NCBI GenBank assembly: GCA_000335715.1
Contig: AMYZ01000010.1
Span: forward strand, 62,001 to 126,000
DNA length: 64,000 nt
Reading direction: 5' to 3'
Source of the DNA: a beta proteobacterium L13
GTDB lineage: Bacteria > Pseudomonadota > Gammaproteobacteria > Burkholderiales > Chromobacteriaceae
A program made the position numbers and the translations under genes. The notes beneath the pieces are model-generated. The model did not search any database, was not told where the DNA came from, and worked only from the letters and a program-made list of their open reading frames with translations. Positions 36,321-44,314 of the stretch are shown in pieces; the stretch's first letter is position 1; every line of letters starts with the position of its first letter.

Positions 36321-36572
36321 ATGATTCAGCGCCATATCGTTCTGATGAACATCCAGGATGCACGAGAGCAGCTTGAGGCCATCGAGAAATCGCTGCTTGA
36401 CCATGATTACGAAGAAGTCGAACTGAAACTCGACCTGGCACATGCGTATCACCACCTCAATTACGCATGGAACATCCGCAACGACCCCGACGCCGCGCTG
36501 GAGCACCACTCCAACGAGGACTTCGCCAGATGGTCCCGATACCCGAGTGACGACATCAAAGCCTACCCGTGA
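36321..36572 (+). CDS. Small hypothetical protein
   Basis: An 83-residue cytosolic protein without a signal or membrane segment. It reads as mostly helical: NIQDAREQLEAIEKSLLDHDYEEVELKLDLAHAYHHLNYAWNIRN, with many acidic residues. The composition and codon use look genuine. No ribosome binding site stands out; the start could also be the ATG at 36345. I do not recognise the family and give no function. Confidence 0.6.
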   Translation: MIQRHIVLMNIQDAREQLEAIEKSLLDHDYEEVELKLDLAHAYHHLNYAWNIRNDPDAALEHHSNEDFARWSRYPSDDIKAYP

Positions 36573-36704
36573 ACCCACCGTGACGGCATGTTGCTGTCAC
36601 TGAGCGCATCACCCACCATCCTGCGGCAAGATGCGCCGCAGGCTTACCAAGGCTAGCGGTGCCCTATACGGGGCAACCCGGCCACTCACCAATGAGGCCC
36701 CACC

Positions 36705-37088
36705 ATGCTGAAAGCCGTCGAATCCGTGATCTTTTTTGTATCCGACATCCACTCCGCGGCGGCATGGTACGCCGCACTGCTAGGGTCGCAAGTGCAATAC
36801 GAAAACCCGCACTACGCCTTTGTGCGCGGGCCGAGTGTGCTGCTGGGCTTTCACCCGGCTGATGAGAAAAGCCCGGGCGGCATTGGCGGCACCACGGTGT
36901 ACTGGGAGGTGGCCAACCTGGCGCACAGCATGGCGCAGCTGGAGGCGGCTGGCGCCACGTGCTATCGCGGGCCGATGACCACTAGCCTGGGCGCGCAAGC
37001 GGCGATGCTGAAAGACCCGTTTGGCTGCTGTATCGGGCTGAACCAGCCGTCGGCAGCATCCCGGGCGGCGGCGGGCATAACGGCGTAA
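36705..37088 (+). CDS. VOC family protein
   Basis: A 127-residue glyoxalase-fold protein starting MLKAVESVIFFVSDIHSAAAWYAALLGSQVQYENPHYAFVRGPSVLLGFHPAD, with LKDPFGCCIGLNQP near the end. The first motif lacks the metal-ligand histidine that glyoxalase I has, and the second half has DPFG with Cys-Cys in place of the usual ligand. So it may bind a ligand without catalysis, like bleomycin-resistance-type proteins. It is a single gene. Confidence 0.8.
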   Translation: MLKAVESVIFFVSDIHSAAAWYAALLGSQVQYENPHYAFVRGPSVLLGFHPADEKSPGGIGGTTVYWEVANLAHSMAQLEAAGATCYRGPMTTSLGAQAAMLKDPFGCCIGLNQPSAASRAAAGITA

Positions 37089-37139
37089 GGCTGCCCGGAA
37101 CGGGCAGAGGAAGGCGGCCCCGTGGCCGCAATAGGCAAA

Positions 37140-37168
37140 CAAAAAGGCTTACCGCAGCGGTAAGCCTT
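37140..37168 (-). terminator. Terminator of tRNA-Leu
   Basis: A perfect 11-bp stem AAGGCTTACCG (37144-37154) with 37158-37168 and CAG loop. On the minus strand it is followed by TTTTTGTTT. It lies 9 bases downstream of the tRNA 3' end. Confidence 0.9.
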
Positions 37169-37177
37169 GTTGCTTTG

Positions 37178-37262
37178 TGGTGCCCCGGGCCGGGGTCGAA
37201 CCGGCACAACCGAAGTCGAGGGATTTTAAGTCCCTTGTGTCTACCAATTTCACCACCGGGGC
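37178..37262 (-). tRNA. tRNA-Leu (anticodon TAA)
   Basis: An 85-base type II tRNA with a long variable arm and encoded CCA. Read on the minus strand the acceptor starts GCCCCGG and ends CCGGGGC-ACCA. The anticodon arm is GGGAC-TTAAAAT-CCC, with TAA as the anticodon. The variable arm is CTCGACTTCGGTTGTG, and the T-loop has GTTCGACC. All arms pair. Confidence 0.95.
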
Positions 37263-37393
37263 ACAGACAGGGTGCGGATTCTAGCCGAAAGCGGGCTTTG
37301 CGGCAATGCCGGCGGCGTGGGCGCTGGCGTATGTTGTTGCGGCCAACCCTGGCGGCGCTGGCCACCCTGCCCTGCGCTACGACGTGTGGCGGC

Positions 37394-38677
37394 TTAGCGT
37401 TCCAGAATGGCGGTGACGCCCTGGCCGCCGGCGGCGCAGATACTGATCAGGCCACGGCCGCTGCCTTTTTCGGCCAGCAGTTTGGCCAGCGTGGCCACCA
37501 CCCGGCCACCGGTGGCGGCAAACGGGTGGCCGGCGGCGATGGAGCTGCCGTTCACGTTGAGGCGGCTGCGGTCGATGCTGCCCAGCGCGGCGGGCAAGCC
37601 CAGCTTGCTCTGGCAGAAGTCGTCGGACTCCCACGCCGCCAGCGTGCACAGCACCACGGCGGCGAAGGCTTCGTGGATTTCGTAGAAATCAAAGTCTTGC
37701 AGGGTCAGGCCGTGCTTTTGCAGCATGCGCGGGATGGCATAGGCCGGGGCCATTAGCAGGCCTTCGCGTTCGTCGATGTAGTCCACGGCGGCCACTTCGC
37801 CGGCGGTGATGTAGGCCAGGATGGGCAGGTTGTGGGCGCGGGCCCAGTCTTCGCTGGCCAGCAGCACGGCGGAGGCGCCGTCGGTCAGTGGCGAAGCGTT
37901 GGCCGCAGTGATGGTGCCGCCATTACGGGCAAAGGCTGGCGCGAGTTTGGCCATTTTGTCCAGGCTGCTGTCGGGGCGCAGGTTGTTGTCGCGCTGCAGG
38001 CCGTGGTAGGGCATGACCAGGTCGTCGAAGAAGCCGCAGTCGTAGGCGGCGGCCAGCTTCTGGTGGCTGGCCAGCGCCAGCTCGTCTTGCGCCTGGCGGG
38101 TGATGCCGTAACGCTGCGCGGTGATTTCGGCGTGCTGGCCCATGCTTTTGCCGGTGCGCGGCTCGGCGTTGGCCGGCAGCTCGGGCTTGAGGTTGGCCGG
38201 GTTGAGCAGGCGCGGCAGCAGCTTGAGCTTGTCGGCGGTGCTGCGGGCGGCGTTGATGTCCATCAGCGCGCGCTGCAGGCCACGGCTAACGGCTACTGGC
38301 GCGTCGGAGGTGGTGTCGGTACCGCAGGCAATGCCCACGTCGATCTGGCCCAGCGCGATCTTGTTGGCCACCAGGATGGTGGCTTCCAGCCCGGTGCCGC
38401 AGGCTTGCTGGATGTCGTAGGCCGGGGTGTGGGGGTGCAGGCCGCTGGACAGTACGCATTTGCGCACCATGTTCCAGTCGCGGGCGTGTTTCATCACCGC
38501 GCCGCCCACGACCTCGCCCAGCAGCTGGCCTTGCAGGCCGCATTTTTCCACCAGGCCTTTGAGGGTGTCGATGAGCATGGTGCTGTTGGATAGCTGGCTG
38601 TAGGCGGTGCCGGAGCGGGCGAAGGGGATGCGGTTGGCGCCAACGATGGCGACTTTGCGTGGGGTACCGTGCAGCAT
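37394..38677 (-). CDS. Acetyl-CoA C-acetyltransferase (FadI-like thiolase)
   Basis: A 427-residue thiolase that joins or splits acyl-CoA and acetyl-CoA. The nucleophilic Cys93 is in DIQQACGTGLEA, His in FYEIHEAFAA and the second Cys in ICAAGGQG. LNVNGSSIAAGHPFAATGGR is the conserved C-terminal block. TGKSMGQHAEITAQRYGITR and the length put it nearer FadI (436 aa) than AtoB (about 394). No FadJ partner is adjacent. The start at 38677 has GAGG upstream. Confidence 0.9.
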   Translation of the reverse strand: MLHGTPRKVAIVGANRIPFARSGTAYSQLSNSTMLIDTLKGLVEKCGLQGQLLGEVVGGAVMKHARDWNMVRKCVLSSGLHPHTPAYDIQQACGTGLEATILVANKIALGQIDVGIACGTDTTSDAPVAVSRGLQRALMDINAARSTADKLKLLPRLLNPANLKPELPANAEPRTGKSMGQHAEITAQRYGITRQAQDELALASHQKLAAAYDCGFFDDLVMPYHGLQRDNNLRPDSSLDKMAKLAPAFARNGGTITAANASPLTDGASAVLLASEDWARAHNLPILAYITAGEVAAVDYIDEREGLLMAPAYAIPRMLQKHGLTLQDFDFYEIHEAFAAVVLCTLAAWESDDFCQSKLGLPAALGSIDRSRLNVNGSSIAAGHPFAATGGRVVATLAKLLAEKGSGRGLISICAAGGQGVTAILER

Positions 38678-38851
38678 GGGAGAATCCTCGTGTTGGTGTG
38701 GGCGGGGCTCTGCGGCCTTTGCCGGCTGCCGTGGCAGCAGCGCTGGCCCACAGTTAAACACGCGTTTTAATTTGCCTCAAGCCCTACTGGCCACCACGCT
38801 GCGGCCAACCTTGGCTGTGGTGCTGTGTAAACGGCAAAACGCCTTGATGCG

Positions 38852-39322
38852 CTAGGCTTCGCGGCCTGGTGCTGCCGGCAGGCCGGCGCTGCCCAGCCGG
38901 TGCAGGATGGCAATGGCCGGGCCGGTGGGCTGCGCCACCACGTCGGCCAGCGTGTAGCGGTCCAGCACGGTAAAGAAGGCCGCCAGCGCCTCGTCCAGCA
39001 CGCCTTTCAGCCTGCACTGGCCGCGTAGTACACAGGGCGGCTCGGCGCAATCGATCAGCACGGTGACCTGCTCCAGCTGGCGGATTACCTGCCCCAGCCG
39101 GTACTGATCGGCCGGCATGGCCAACGCCAGGCCGCCCCCTTTGCCGCGCGTGGTGGCCAGCCAGCCTTGCTGCGCCATGGCATGCACCACCTTCATCAAG
39201 TGATTGCGCGAGATGGCAAAGCGTTCGGCGATTTCGGCGATGGTGACGGGCTGCTCGCGCTGCTGGTAGCTGAGGTACATCAGGACGCGCAGGCCCAGGT
39301 CGGTAAATTGGGTGAGTTGCAT
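38852..39322 (-). CDS. nsrR: Nitric-oxide-sensing repressor NsrR
   Basis: A 156-residue Rrf2-family regulator beginning MQLTQFTDLGLRVLMYL, as in E. coli NsrR. The iron-sulfur ligands are Cys92, Cys97 and Cys103 (CAEPPCVLRGQC). The helix-turn-helix is IAEIAERFAISRNHLMKVVHAM. NO destroys the cluster and frees its targets. It lies 80 bases downstream of hmp on the same strand, so it is probably co-transcribed, giving autoregulation through the operator before hmp. Confidence 0.95.
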   Translation of the reverse strand: MQLTQFTDLGLRVLMYLSYQQREQPVTIAEIAERFAISRNHLMKVVHAMAQQGWLATTRGKGGGLALAMPADQYRLGQVIRQLEQVTVLIDCAEPPCVLRGQCRLKGVLDEALAAFFTVLDRYTLADVVAQPTGPAIAILHRLGSAGLPAAPGREA

Positions 39323-39402
39323 GGTGGTACGCAGCGTGGAAACAGTGCGCAGCATACGCTGCCCGCCGCCGGCTGACAAAACCCCGCGACGGGCAAGGCC
39401 GC

Positions 39403-40614
39403 TTAGCCCAGGCCGTTACCGCCGGTACCGAAGGCTTCGGCATGGAGGTTGGCCGCAGGCACGCCCAGCGCCAGCAGGCTGGCCTGCTGCGCCTGCATGA
39501 AGGCCAGCGGGCCGCACAGGTAGTAATGCGCGTCCGGCAGCACGTTGGCCGCAGTCAGCTGCATGCGGCCAACCTGGCCGGCCACCGCGCCGTGTGCCGG
39601 CAAACTGTCGGCCTGCTCGTACCACAGTGCCAGCTGCAGCTGCGGGTATTCGGCCGCCAGATTGGCCAGGTGTGCGCCAAAAGCCTGTACCGACGGGCGG
39701 CGGCAGGCGTGCAGGAACTGCACCGGGCGCGCACTACCGGCCTGCAGCAGCGCGCCCAACATGGCCACCATCGGGGTAATGCCGACACCGGCGCTGATCA
39801 ATACCACCGGTGTGTCGGCGGCGGTATCCAGCCAGAAGTCGCCCATCGGCGGCGCCACGTCGATCAGCGCGCCCTCCTCTACCGTATCGTGCAGCACATT
39901 GGACACCATGCCGGCCGGGCGGTCGGCACTGGCCGCTTCCCGCTTGACCGAAATACGCAGGGTGCTGCCACCCGGTGCCGACGACAGGCTGTACTGGCGC
40001 GGCTGCATGATGCCCAGCTGCGGCACCGCCACGCGCACGGTAACGTACTGGCCAGGCAACCACGCTGGCAAGCTGCCGCCATCGGCTGGCTGCAGGTAAA
40101 ACGACGTGATCTCGCTGCTTTCCGCCACCTTGCGTACCACGCGGCAGGCGCGCCAGCCGCTCCAGCCCCCCGCTTGCGTGGCGGCCTGCCGGTACAGCGC
40201 CGCTTCTTCGGCAATCAACAGATCGGCCAACTGGCCGTAGGCCGCACCCCAGGCCGCCAGCAAGGCCTCATCCGCCGCCTCGCCCAGCACCTCGGCAATG
40301 GACGCCAGCAAGTGGCGGCCAACTATCGGGTAATGCTCGGCGCGAATCCCCAGGCTTGCGTGCTTGTTGGCCACCAGCGTCAGTACCGGTGCCAGTACCG
40401 ACGGGTTGTCGATATGCTCGGCGTAGGCAGCCACCGCCATCGCTAGCGCTTGCTGCTGGCTACCAGCCTGCTGGTGGCCCTGGTTGAATAGCTGCTTCAG
40501 CTCCGGATTGTGCTGGAACATGCGGGCATAAAAATGGCGGGTCAGTGCCACACCGTGTGTTTTCAGCACGGGGGCGGTCGCTTTGACGAGTTGGCGGGTG
40601 GCTTGATCCAGCAT
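39403..40614 (-). CDS. hmp: Flavohemoprotein Hmp (nitric oxide dioxygenase)
   Basis: A 403-residue NO-detoxifying enzyme that turns NO to nitrate using NAD(P)H. The globin domain (1-140) has Tyr29 and the heme-proximal His85 (NKHASLGI). The FAD domain has MQPRQYSLSSAP, and the NAD part contains VLISAGVGITPMVAML and YYLCGPLAFM. Length equals E. coli Hmp (396) within 2 percent. It is controlled by the NsrR site 84 bases upstream of its start. Confidence 0.97.
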   Translation of the reverse strand: MLDQATRQLVKATAPVLKTHGVALTRHFYARMFQHNPELKQLFNQGHQQAGSQQQALAMAVAAYAEHIDNPSVLAPVLTLVANKHASLGIRAEHYPIVGRHLLASIAEVLGEAADEALLAAWGAAYGQLADLLIAEEAALYRQAATQAGGWSGWRACRVVRKVAESSEITSFYLQPADGGSLPAWLPGQYVTVRVAVPQLGIMQPRQYSLSSAPGGSTLRISVKREAASADRPAGMVSNVLHDTVEEGALIDVAPPMGDFWLDTAADTPVVLISAGVGITPMVAMLGALLQAGSARPVQFLHACRRPSVQAFGAHLANLAAEYPQLQLALWYEQADSLPAHGAVAGQVGRMQLTAANVLPDAHYYLCGPLAFMQAQQASLLALGVPAANLHAEAFGTGGNGLG

Positions 40615-40697
40615 GACGGGCTCCAATAGATGAGTTAAAAATGTATCTTTAAGGGTAAAAAACTGGCGCCACAACTTGGTTCGGCGCCTGCGATATT

Positions 40698-40720
40698 AAG
40701 ATGTGCAAAATATACATCTT
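40698..40720. promoter_or_regulatory. NsrR operator before hmp-nsrR
   Basis: A 23-base dyad with outer arms AAGATG at 40698 and CATCTT at 40715, and an A/T-rich centre, matching the E. coli NsrR consensus (AAGATGYATTT-N-AAATRCATCTT) at both arms. A second partial copy, ATGTATCTTTAAG, is at 40641-40653, nearer the start. The site is immediately upstream of the hmp promoter region. The 40621-40907 stretch otherwise shows no convincing gene; short frames there look spurious. Confidence 0.9.
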
Positions 40721-40907
40721 TAAGAATGGCAATACAAGCACCCATTGCACAGCTGGATACCGGCCCCTGCCCCGCCGCATTCGGCCGAATACACACCACG
40801 GCGATGCAACTCGGGCGCGGCAGCACGTCGCCGGCACGCAGGCAGCCCCAGGCAAGGCCCCGATGGCAGCATCCGATCAGGTGGCAGTTTGGAAGAATGG
40901 AATGAGA

Positions 40908-40940
40908 AAAGCCCGGTAGATCATTGATCTACCGGGCTTT
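40908..40940 (-). terminator. Original terminator of tRNA-Cys
   Basis: A 13-bp stem (40908-40920 with 40928-40940) and 7-base loop, followed on the minus strand by TTTTC. It lies 3 bases downstream of the tRNA-Cys 3' fragment. It belongs to the tRNA-Cys gene as it was before phage integration. Confidence 0.85.
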
Positions 40941-40943
40941 ATC

Positions 40944-40987
40944 TGGAGGCGCGGTCCGGAGTCGAACCGGACTGACCGGATTTGCAA
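40944..40987 (-). other. Attachment-site remnant: 3' half of tRNA-Cys
   Basis: Read on the minus strand, 44 bases starting in the anticodon loop (TTGCAAATCC, anticodon GCA) run through variable arm, T-arm (GGTTCGACTCCGG) and acceptor to encoded CCA. They match the 3' half of tRNA-Cys. The bases before the loop no longer pair with the anticodon stem, so the gene is broken there. Its terminator is still attached, so this is the bacterial flank. The intact tRNA-Cys should be rebuilt at the other prophage end, beyond 64000. Confidence 0.88.
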
Positions 40988-40992
40988 GCCAC

Positions 40993-41213
40993 GCATAAAT
41001 AATGAAATCATTAACTTGCATCAATGATCCAAATTTTGCTACCAGATTGCTGCACACCCTGTTGTTTTGACAGAGTAAGGGCAATGCGCCATCCAGACCG
41101 GTGCATGAAACCGCATAAATCTGCATAAATTTGCCGATTTTGTTGTGTGGCCAAAAACGGCGCGTAAGCCACGCCGGCAAAGGCTGGGGGCGGGTTCATG
41201 CAGTTGCATAAAA
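40993..41213. repeat. GCATAAA repeats, possible integrase arm sites
   Basis: GCATAAAT occurs at 40993-41000, 41113-41120 and 41123-41130, and GCATAAAA at 41206-41213, all in the same direction. They lie within 230 bases of the attachment fragment, in an AT-richer stretch without genes. This is the usual pattern of arm-type binding sites of a tyrosine integrase. Confidence 0.55.
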
Positions 41214-41233
41214 ACCGGCACATTAAGCGTGGG

Positions 41234-41252
41234 GGCGTGGCGGGGACACGAG
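41234..41252. other. Candidate cos site
   Basis: GGCGTGGCGGGGACACGAG. The first 13 bases equal, from memory, the start of the 186 cohesive end, and P2 differs by one base there. It lies 124 bases past the stop of Q, where P2-type phages carry their left cos end. It would be the point where terminase cuts. Confidence 0.6.
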
Positions 41253-41325
41253 GGCGCGCGCCGGGTGCTGGGTGGGTTTTCCTGCTGCCGCTGCCCCCTG
41301 CCCGCCTAGCCCTGCGCGCAGGCAT

Positions 41326-41349
41326 GAAAAAAGCCGCCCGAAGGCGGCT
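41326..41349 (-). terminator. Terminator after Q
   Basis: A 7-bp stem AGCCGCC/GGCGGCT (41332-41338 with 41343-41349), CGAA loop, followed on the minus strand by TTTTTT. It closes the P-Q transcript. Confidence 0.9.
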
Positions 41350-41375
41350 GTGTGAGAGGGTTTGAAGGTTGGCCG

Positions 41376-42392
41376 CTACGTCTTGGCGGCCAGCGAGTAG
41401 GCACCGAAGCGGATAACGTCCATGCCAAGCCGGTCGTTGATTTCAAGCAGCCGAGCCTGTAGCGGTGCTATCTCGTTCTCGAAGAAAACCTCCGCCGCTT
41501 TGTTGGCATCACCGAAGCCGCCCGTGTTGCTGGGGATGATGCCCATCAGCTGCGGCGGTACCCGGTGTGCGGCCAGCACATCATCCCGGGTCACGTTCTT
41601 GATGTTGAAGAACTCATCCTTCGCGGCCACCTCGCTGATGGGGATGATCTGCATGCCGTCTTTCTTGCCGTTCGGTGCGTACATGAACAGGTTGCGGAAG
41701 TTACCCGGCCCCTTACTATCTTTCAGCGCCTTGCGTAGTGCATCCACATCGTCCTGCTTCTGTGCGGCGTCCGTCATGTACAGGATGAAGCCAGCGTGGC
41801 TGCCGTTCTGGTAATAACGGCGGCGGAACAAGGTGGCCGACTCATTCAACCAGGCACTATGCAGTGCGGCCAGGTAGTCGGGCAGCCCGTATACCTCCTG
41901 GTTAATATCGTGTTCCATCAGATGAATGACGCCATGAAGCTGCTGCTCCTGGTTATAGGACGGCACCCACCAGTAGCTGTCCAGATCGATACCACGCCGC
42001 ATGAACTTGGCCGGGGCAGGCTCCAGACGCGTCACTGTGCCAGTGCGCGACTTGATAGGCTGCAGGTAGAGGTTGCCGAATACCAGGTAGTCCATAACGA
42101 TGCGGTCAAAGTCTGAGCGCGACAGCAGCTTATGCGGCTGGTAGGTGCTCACCAGCACCCGGCGCTTGACGGCCATCGCGCTGTAGTGGTGAACCGAAGC
42201 CCGCCAGCTGCGGGCCAAGCCTTCCCAGCTGATGGGCGGTTCGTACCATTTGCCGCTGTTGATGCACTCGGCGTAATCCATGATTTCGCGGCGGTCCAGC
42301 ACCGCTACCGGGTCACCAAAGGTAAACGCCTCCATCCTGGTGGCAGGCGGGGCGGCGGGCGTGTCGGCATTGTGGGCCAAGTCGATAGTCAT
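41376..42392 (-). CDS. Phage portal protein (P2 gpQ-like)
   Basis: A 338-residue portal protein of the PBSX/P2 Q family (P2 Q 344 aa). It forms the dodecameric ring through which DNA enters the capsid. Typical are KWYEPPISWEGLARSW, DYLVFGNLYLQPI, YYQNGSHAGFILYMTD and AAHRVPPQLMGIIPSNTGGFGDANKAAEVFFENEI. Its ATG at 42392 overlaps the P stop by one base (TGATG). A longer upstream reading is only an extension into P. Confidence 0.93.
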   Translation of the reverse strand: MTIDLAHNADTPAAPPATRMEAFTFGDPVAVLDRREIMDYAECINSGKWYEPPISWEGLARSWRASVHHYSAMAVKRRVLVSTYQPHKLLSRSDFDRIVMDYLVFGNLYLQPIKSRTGTVTRLEPAPAKFMRRGIDLDSYWWVPSYNQEQQLHGVIHLMEHDINQEVYGLPDYLAALHSAWLNESATLFRRRYYQNGSHAGFILYMTDAAQKQDDVDALRKALKDSKGPGNFRNLFMYAPNGKKDGMQIIPISEVAAKDEFFNIKNVTRDDVLAAHRVPPQLMGIIPSNTGGFGDANKAAEVFFENEIAPLQARLLEINDRLGMDVIRFGAYSLAAKT

Positions 42393-44161
42393 CAGCTGAA
42401 CTCCATAAAGCTGGAGTTGGTCGAGGTTTCCCCCTCCAGCGGTTCGTTGTAGAGGGCGTGCATGGTTGCCCATGCAATGTCGGCATGGCTGGTTTCTTCG
42501 GAGCGGCCAGCCTGGTACGTTGCTTGACGCTGGGAGGCTGTCAGCGTTTTTTTGATGCTCATGAAGCTGGCCGCAATATCGGTGTGGCCAGCGTCAAACT
42601 CAAGGCGACCGTGATACAGCACGTTCAGCGCCTTGAGCACCATCTTGGTTTTGAGTTCGACGTTGTAGGTAAAGGACACCGTATCCGGGCGCCACTTGCT
42701 CACCAGCTGGTAAACCGCCGAGCCAAGTCCGGTCACATCCATGCCGATGTAGGTCACGTTGTACCGCTGGCAGGTCTGGAAAATCATGTCGGCCTGGGCT
42801 TCATAGTCCGAACCATGAAACTGGATGCGCTCAAGAATGCGGAACTTGCCACCAGGCACCGCTGGTGGCGCCAGCACCACCAAGGCGGCTTTGTCGCCAC
42901 CGCCGGTCGGGTCATAACCGAGCCAAACCGGACGCGTGCCGAAGGGCCGCGGCATCAGCGCTTTCCAGTCCTCCCACAGTTCCCAGCTGTCCACCATCGC
43001 CCGCTGAAGCAGCGAGAAGCCGAACACGCTGGCGCCGTCATCAATGAACTGGCACATGAACAGCTGGGCGAATTCGTCCGGCGTGTTTTCCAGCCGCAGC
43101 TGTTCCAGGTCGAACAGGTCACAGCCACCTTCCAGCGCATCCAGAATGGTAACGATCTGCCGCCACTGGCCATCACCACCGCGCAAGCCTGCCGCTAGTG
43201 CGGCGTGGCTGACATCCAGGCGGACGTGCTGTTCCTTTGGCCGCCCGTGGTTGAACGCCTCGCCTGTCCATACCTTGTACGCCTCGTGACTCATGGCCGA
43301 GGGCGTCGAAAAGTAGGTCATCCGGTATTGCTTCTGGCTGGCCATACCGCTGGCCAGCTTCTTCAATTCCCGGTACCGGGGAATCCAGAAGTATTCATCC
43401 AGGTACAGGTTGCCGTGGCGGCCCTGGGCGGTGCGGCTGTTCGTCCCGAGGAACATCAGCTCCGCCGCGTTCGGCAGTTTGATCACTTCCCCTTTCAGCT
43501 CAACGTCGGCCACCTCTTTGGCGAAGTCCACGATATAGCTGCGGAACTGGTGCGCCTGGGCCTTGCTGGCAGACAGGAAGATCTGATTGCGCCCGGTTTT
43601 CAGCGCATCAATGAACGCCTCGTGGGCAAAGTAGTAGGTGGCGCCGATCTGGCGTGATTTCAGGATATTGCGGATGCGTTCTTTCAGGCCGGCGCGGTAC
43701 CAGTGCTTCTGGTAGTCGAACATGCGCTCCAGGAACGCGGCTTCCAGCTTTTCCTGCTGTTCCTCGCTGATAGCGTTCTTTTCCGGCTGCCGCTTCGGCC
43801 CGGCGTTACGGCTGGCGATGGTCGGGTTCAGGTCGGACTCTTTGCCGGTGGCCCGGTATTTGCCCACCCGCGCCATGCGCTCAACCTGCCGCATCAGCAG
43901 GTCCACTTCCTTGTAGTCCCTGCCCTCCTTGCCGTCTTTCATGATCAGTTGCTGCAGGCGCGCTTCCAGCGTGGCCGCAATGCGGTCTGCCGGGTCGGCA
44001 TCGTCCCATGCGTCGCGCTGCTTCCAGCTATGCACGGTGGCAGGCTTCACGCCGAGGTGTTCGGCAATGCGCGCCACCCGCCACCCCTGCCAGTAGAGGG
44101 AGCGGGCCAGCCATTTCGGGTCCTGGTCTGCACCAGGTAGTGGGGGGGTGTCTTGTCGCAT
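42392..44161 (-). CDS. Terminase large subunit, ATPase (P2 gpP-like)
   Basis: A 589-residue packaging ATPase (P2 P 590 aa). The N-terminus has a helix-turn-helix (WRVARIAEHLGVKPATVHSWKQRDAW). The ATPase core shows ILKSRQIGATYYFAHEA (Walker A variant), NLYLDEYFWIPRY (Walker B) and a C-terminal nuclease-like GYDPTGGGDKAALVV. It works with M and Q at cos. I chose the ATG at 44161; the frame opens with two GTG codons six and five codons earlier. Confidence 0.93.
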   Translation of the reverse strand: MRQDTPPLPGADQDPKWLARSLYWQGWRVARIAEHLGVKPATVHSWKQRDAWDDADPADRIAATLEARLQQLIMKDGKEGRDYKEVDLLMRQVERMARVGKYRATGKESDLNPTIASRNAGPKRQPEKNAISEEQQEKLEAAFLERMFDYQKHWYRAGLKERIRNILKSRQIGATYYFAHEAFIDALKTGRNQIFLSASKAQAHQFRSYIVDFAKEVADVELKGEVIKLPNAAELMFLGTNSRTAQGRHGNLYLDEYFWIPRYRELKKLASGMASQKQYRMTYFSTPSAMSHEAYKVWTGEAFNHGRPKEQHVRLDVSHAALAAGLRGGDGQWRQIVTILDALEGGCDLFDLEQLRLENTPDEFAQLFMCQFIDDGASVFGFSLLQRAMVDSWELWEDWKALMPRPFGTRPVWLGYDPTGGGDKAALVVLAPPAVPGGKFRILERIQFHGSDYEAQADMIFQTCQRYNVTYIGMDVTGLGSAVYQLVSKWRPDTVSFTYNVELKTKMVLKALNVLYHGRLEFDAGHTDIAASFMSIKKTLTASQRQATYQAGRSEETSHADIAWATMHALYNEPLEGETSTNSSFMEFS

Positions 44162-44206
44162 GGTGCGATCTTGCACCACGTCATCCGGCCATCAGAGATA
44201 GGCAGT

Positions 44207-44227
44207 TTGTGAGGCAAACCGACACAA
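44207..44227. promoter_or_regulatory. Late-activator dyad between P and O
   Basis: TTGTG (44207-44211), 11 bases, CACAA (44223-44227). The same dyad with the flanks TTTGTG and CACAACAGCCAGC recurs before V, and the dyad also precedes FI. It sits between divergent P and O, where P2 has its PP and PO late promoters activated by Ogr at a TGT-N12-ACA site. Confidence 0.7.
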
Positions 44228-44314
44228 CAGCCAGCAGTTGAGCCGCCCCCGACATGGCTACAGCATGGGCGCTGTTACCGATTGCACCCCTGCACCCCAT
44301 CGAGAGGAAGGCAC

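Noticed and set aside
35995-36441. Minus-strand frame of 148 codons upstream of the phytase-like gene
   Set aside because: No ribosome site, cysteine-rich chance composition, and it overlaps a better small gene on the plus strand.
1065-39574. GGTTGGCCGCA as a Chi or KOPS site, or as a REP element
   Set aside because: Both orientations are common, without the polarity of Chi/KOPS, and most copies lie inside coding sequence, unlike REP elements. A uptake-type word fits better.
40701-40919. Plus-strand frame of 72 codons in the hmp upstream region
   Set aside because: It runs through the NsrR operator and into the tRNA-Cys terminator and has no ribosome binding site.
40944-41010. A functional tRNA-Cys gene
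   Set aside because: The 5' half, including the D-arm and the 5' anticodon strand, is missing. Only the 3' half remains, so it is an attachment remnant.
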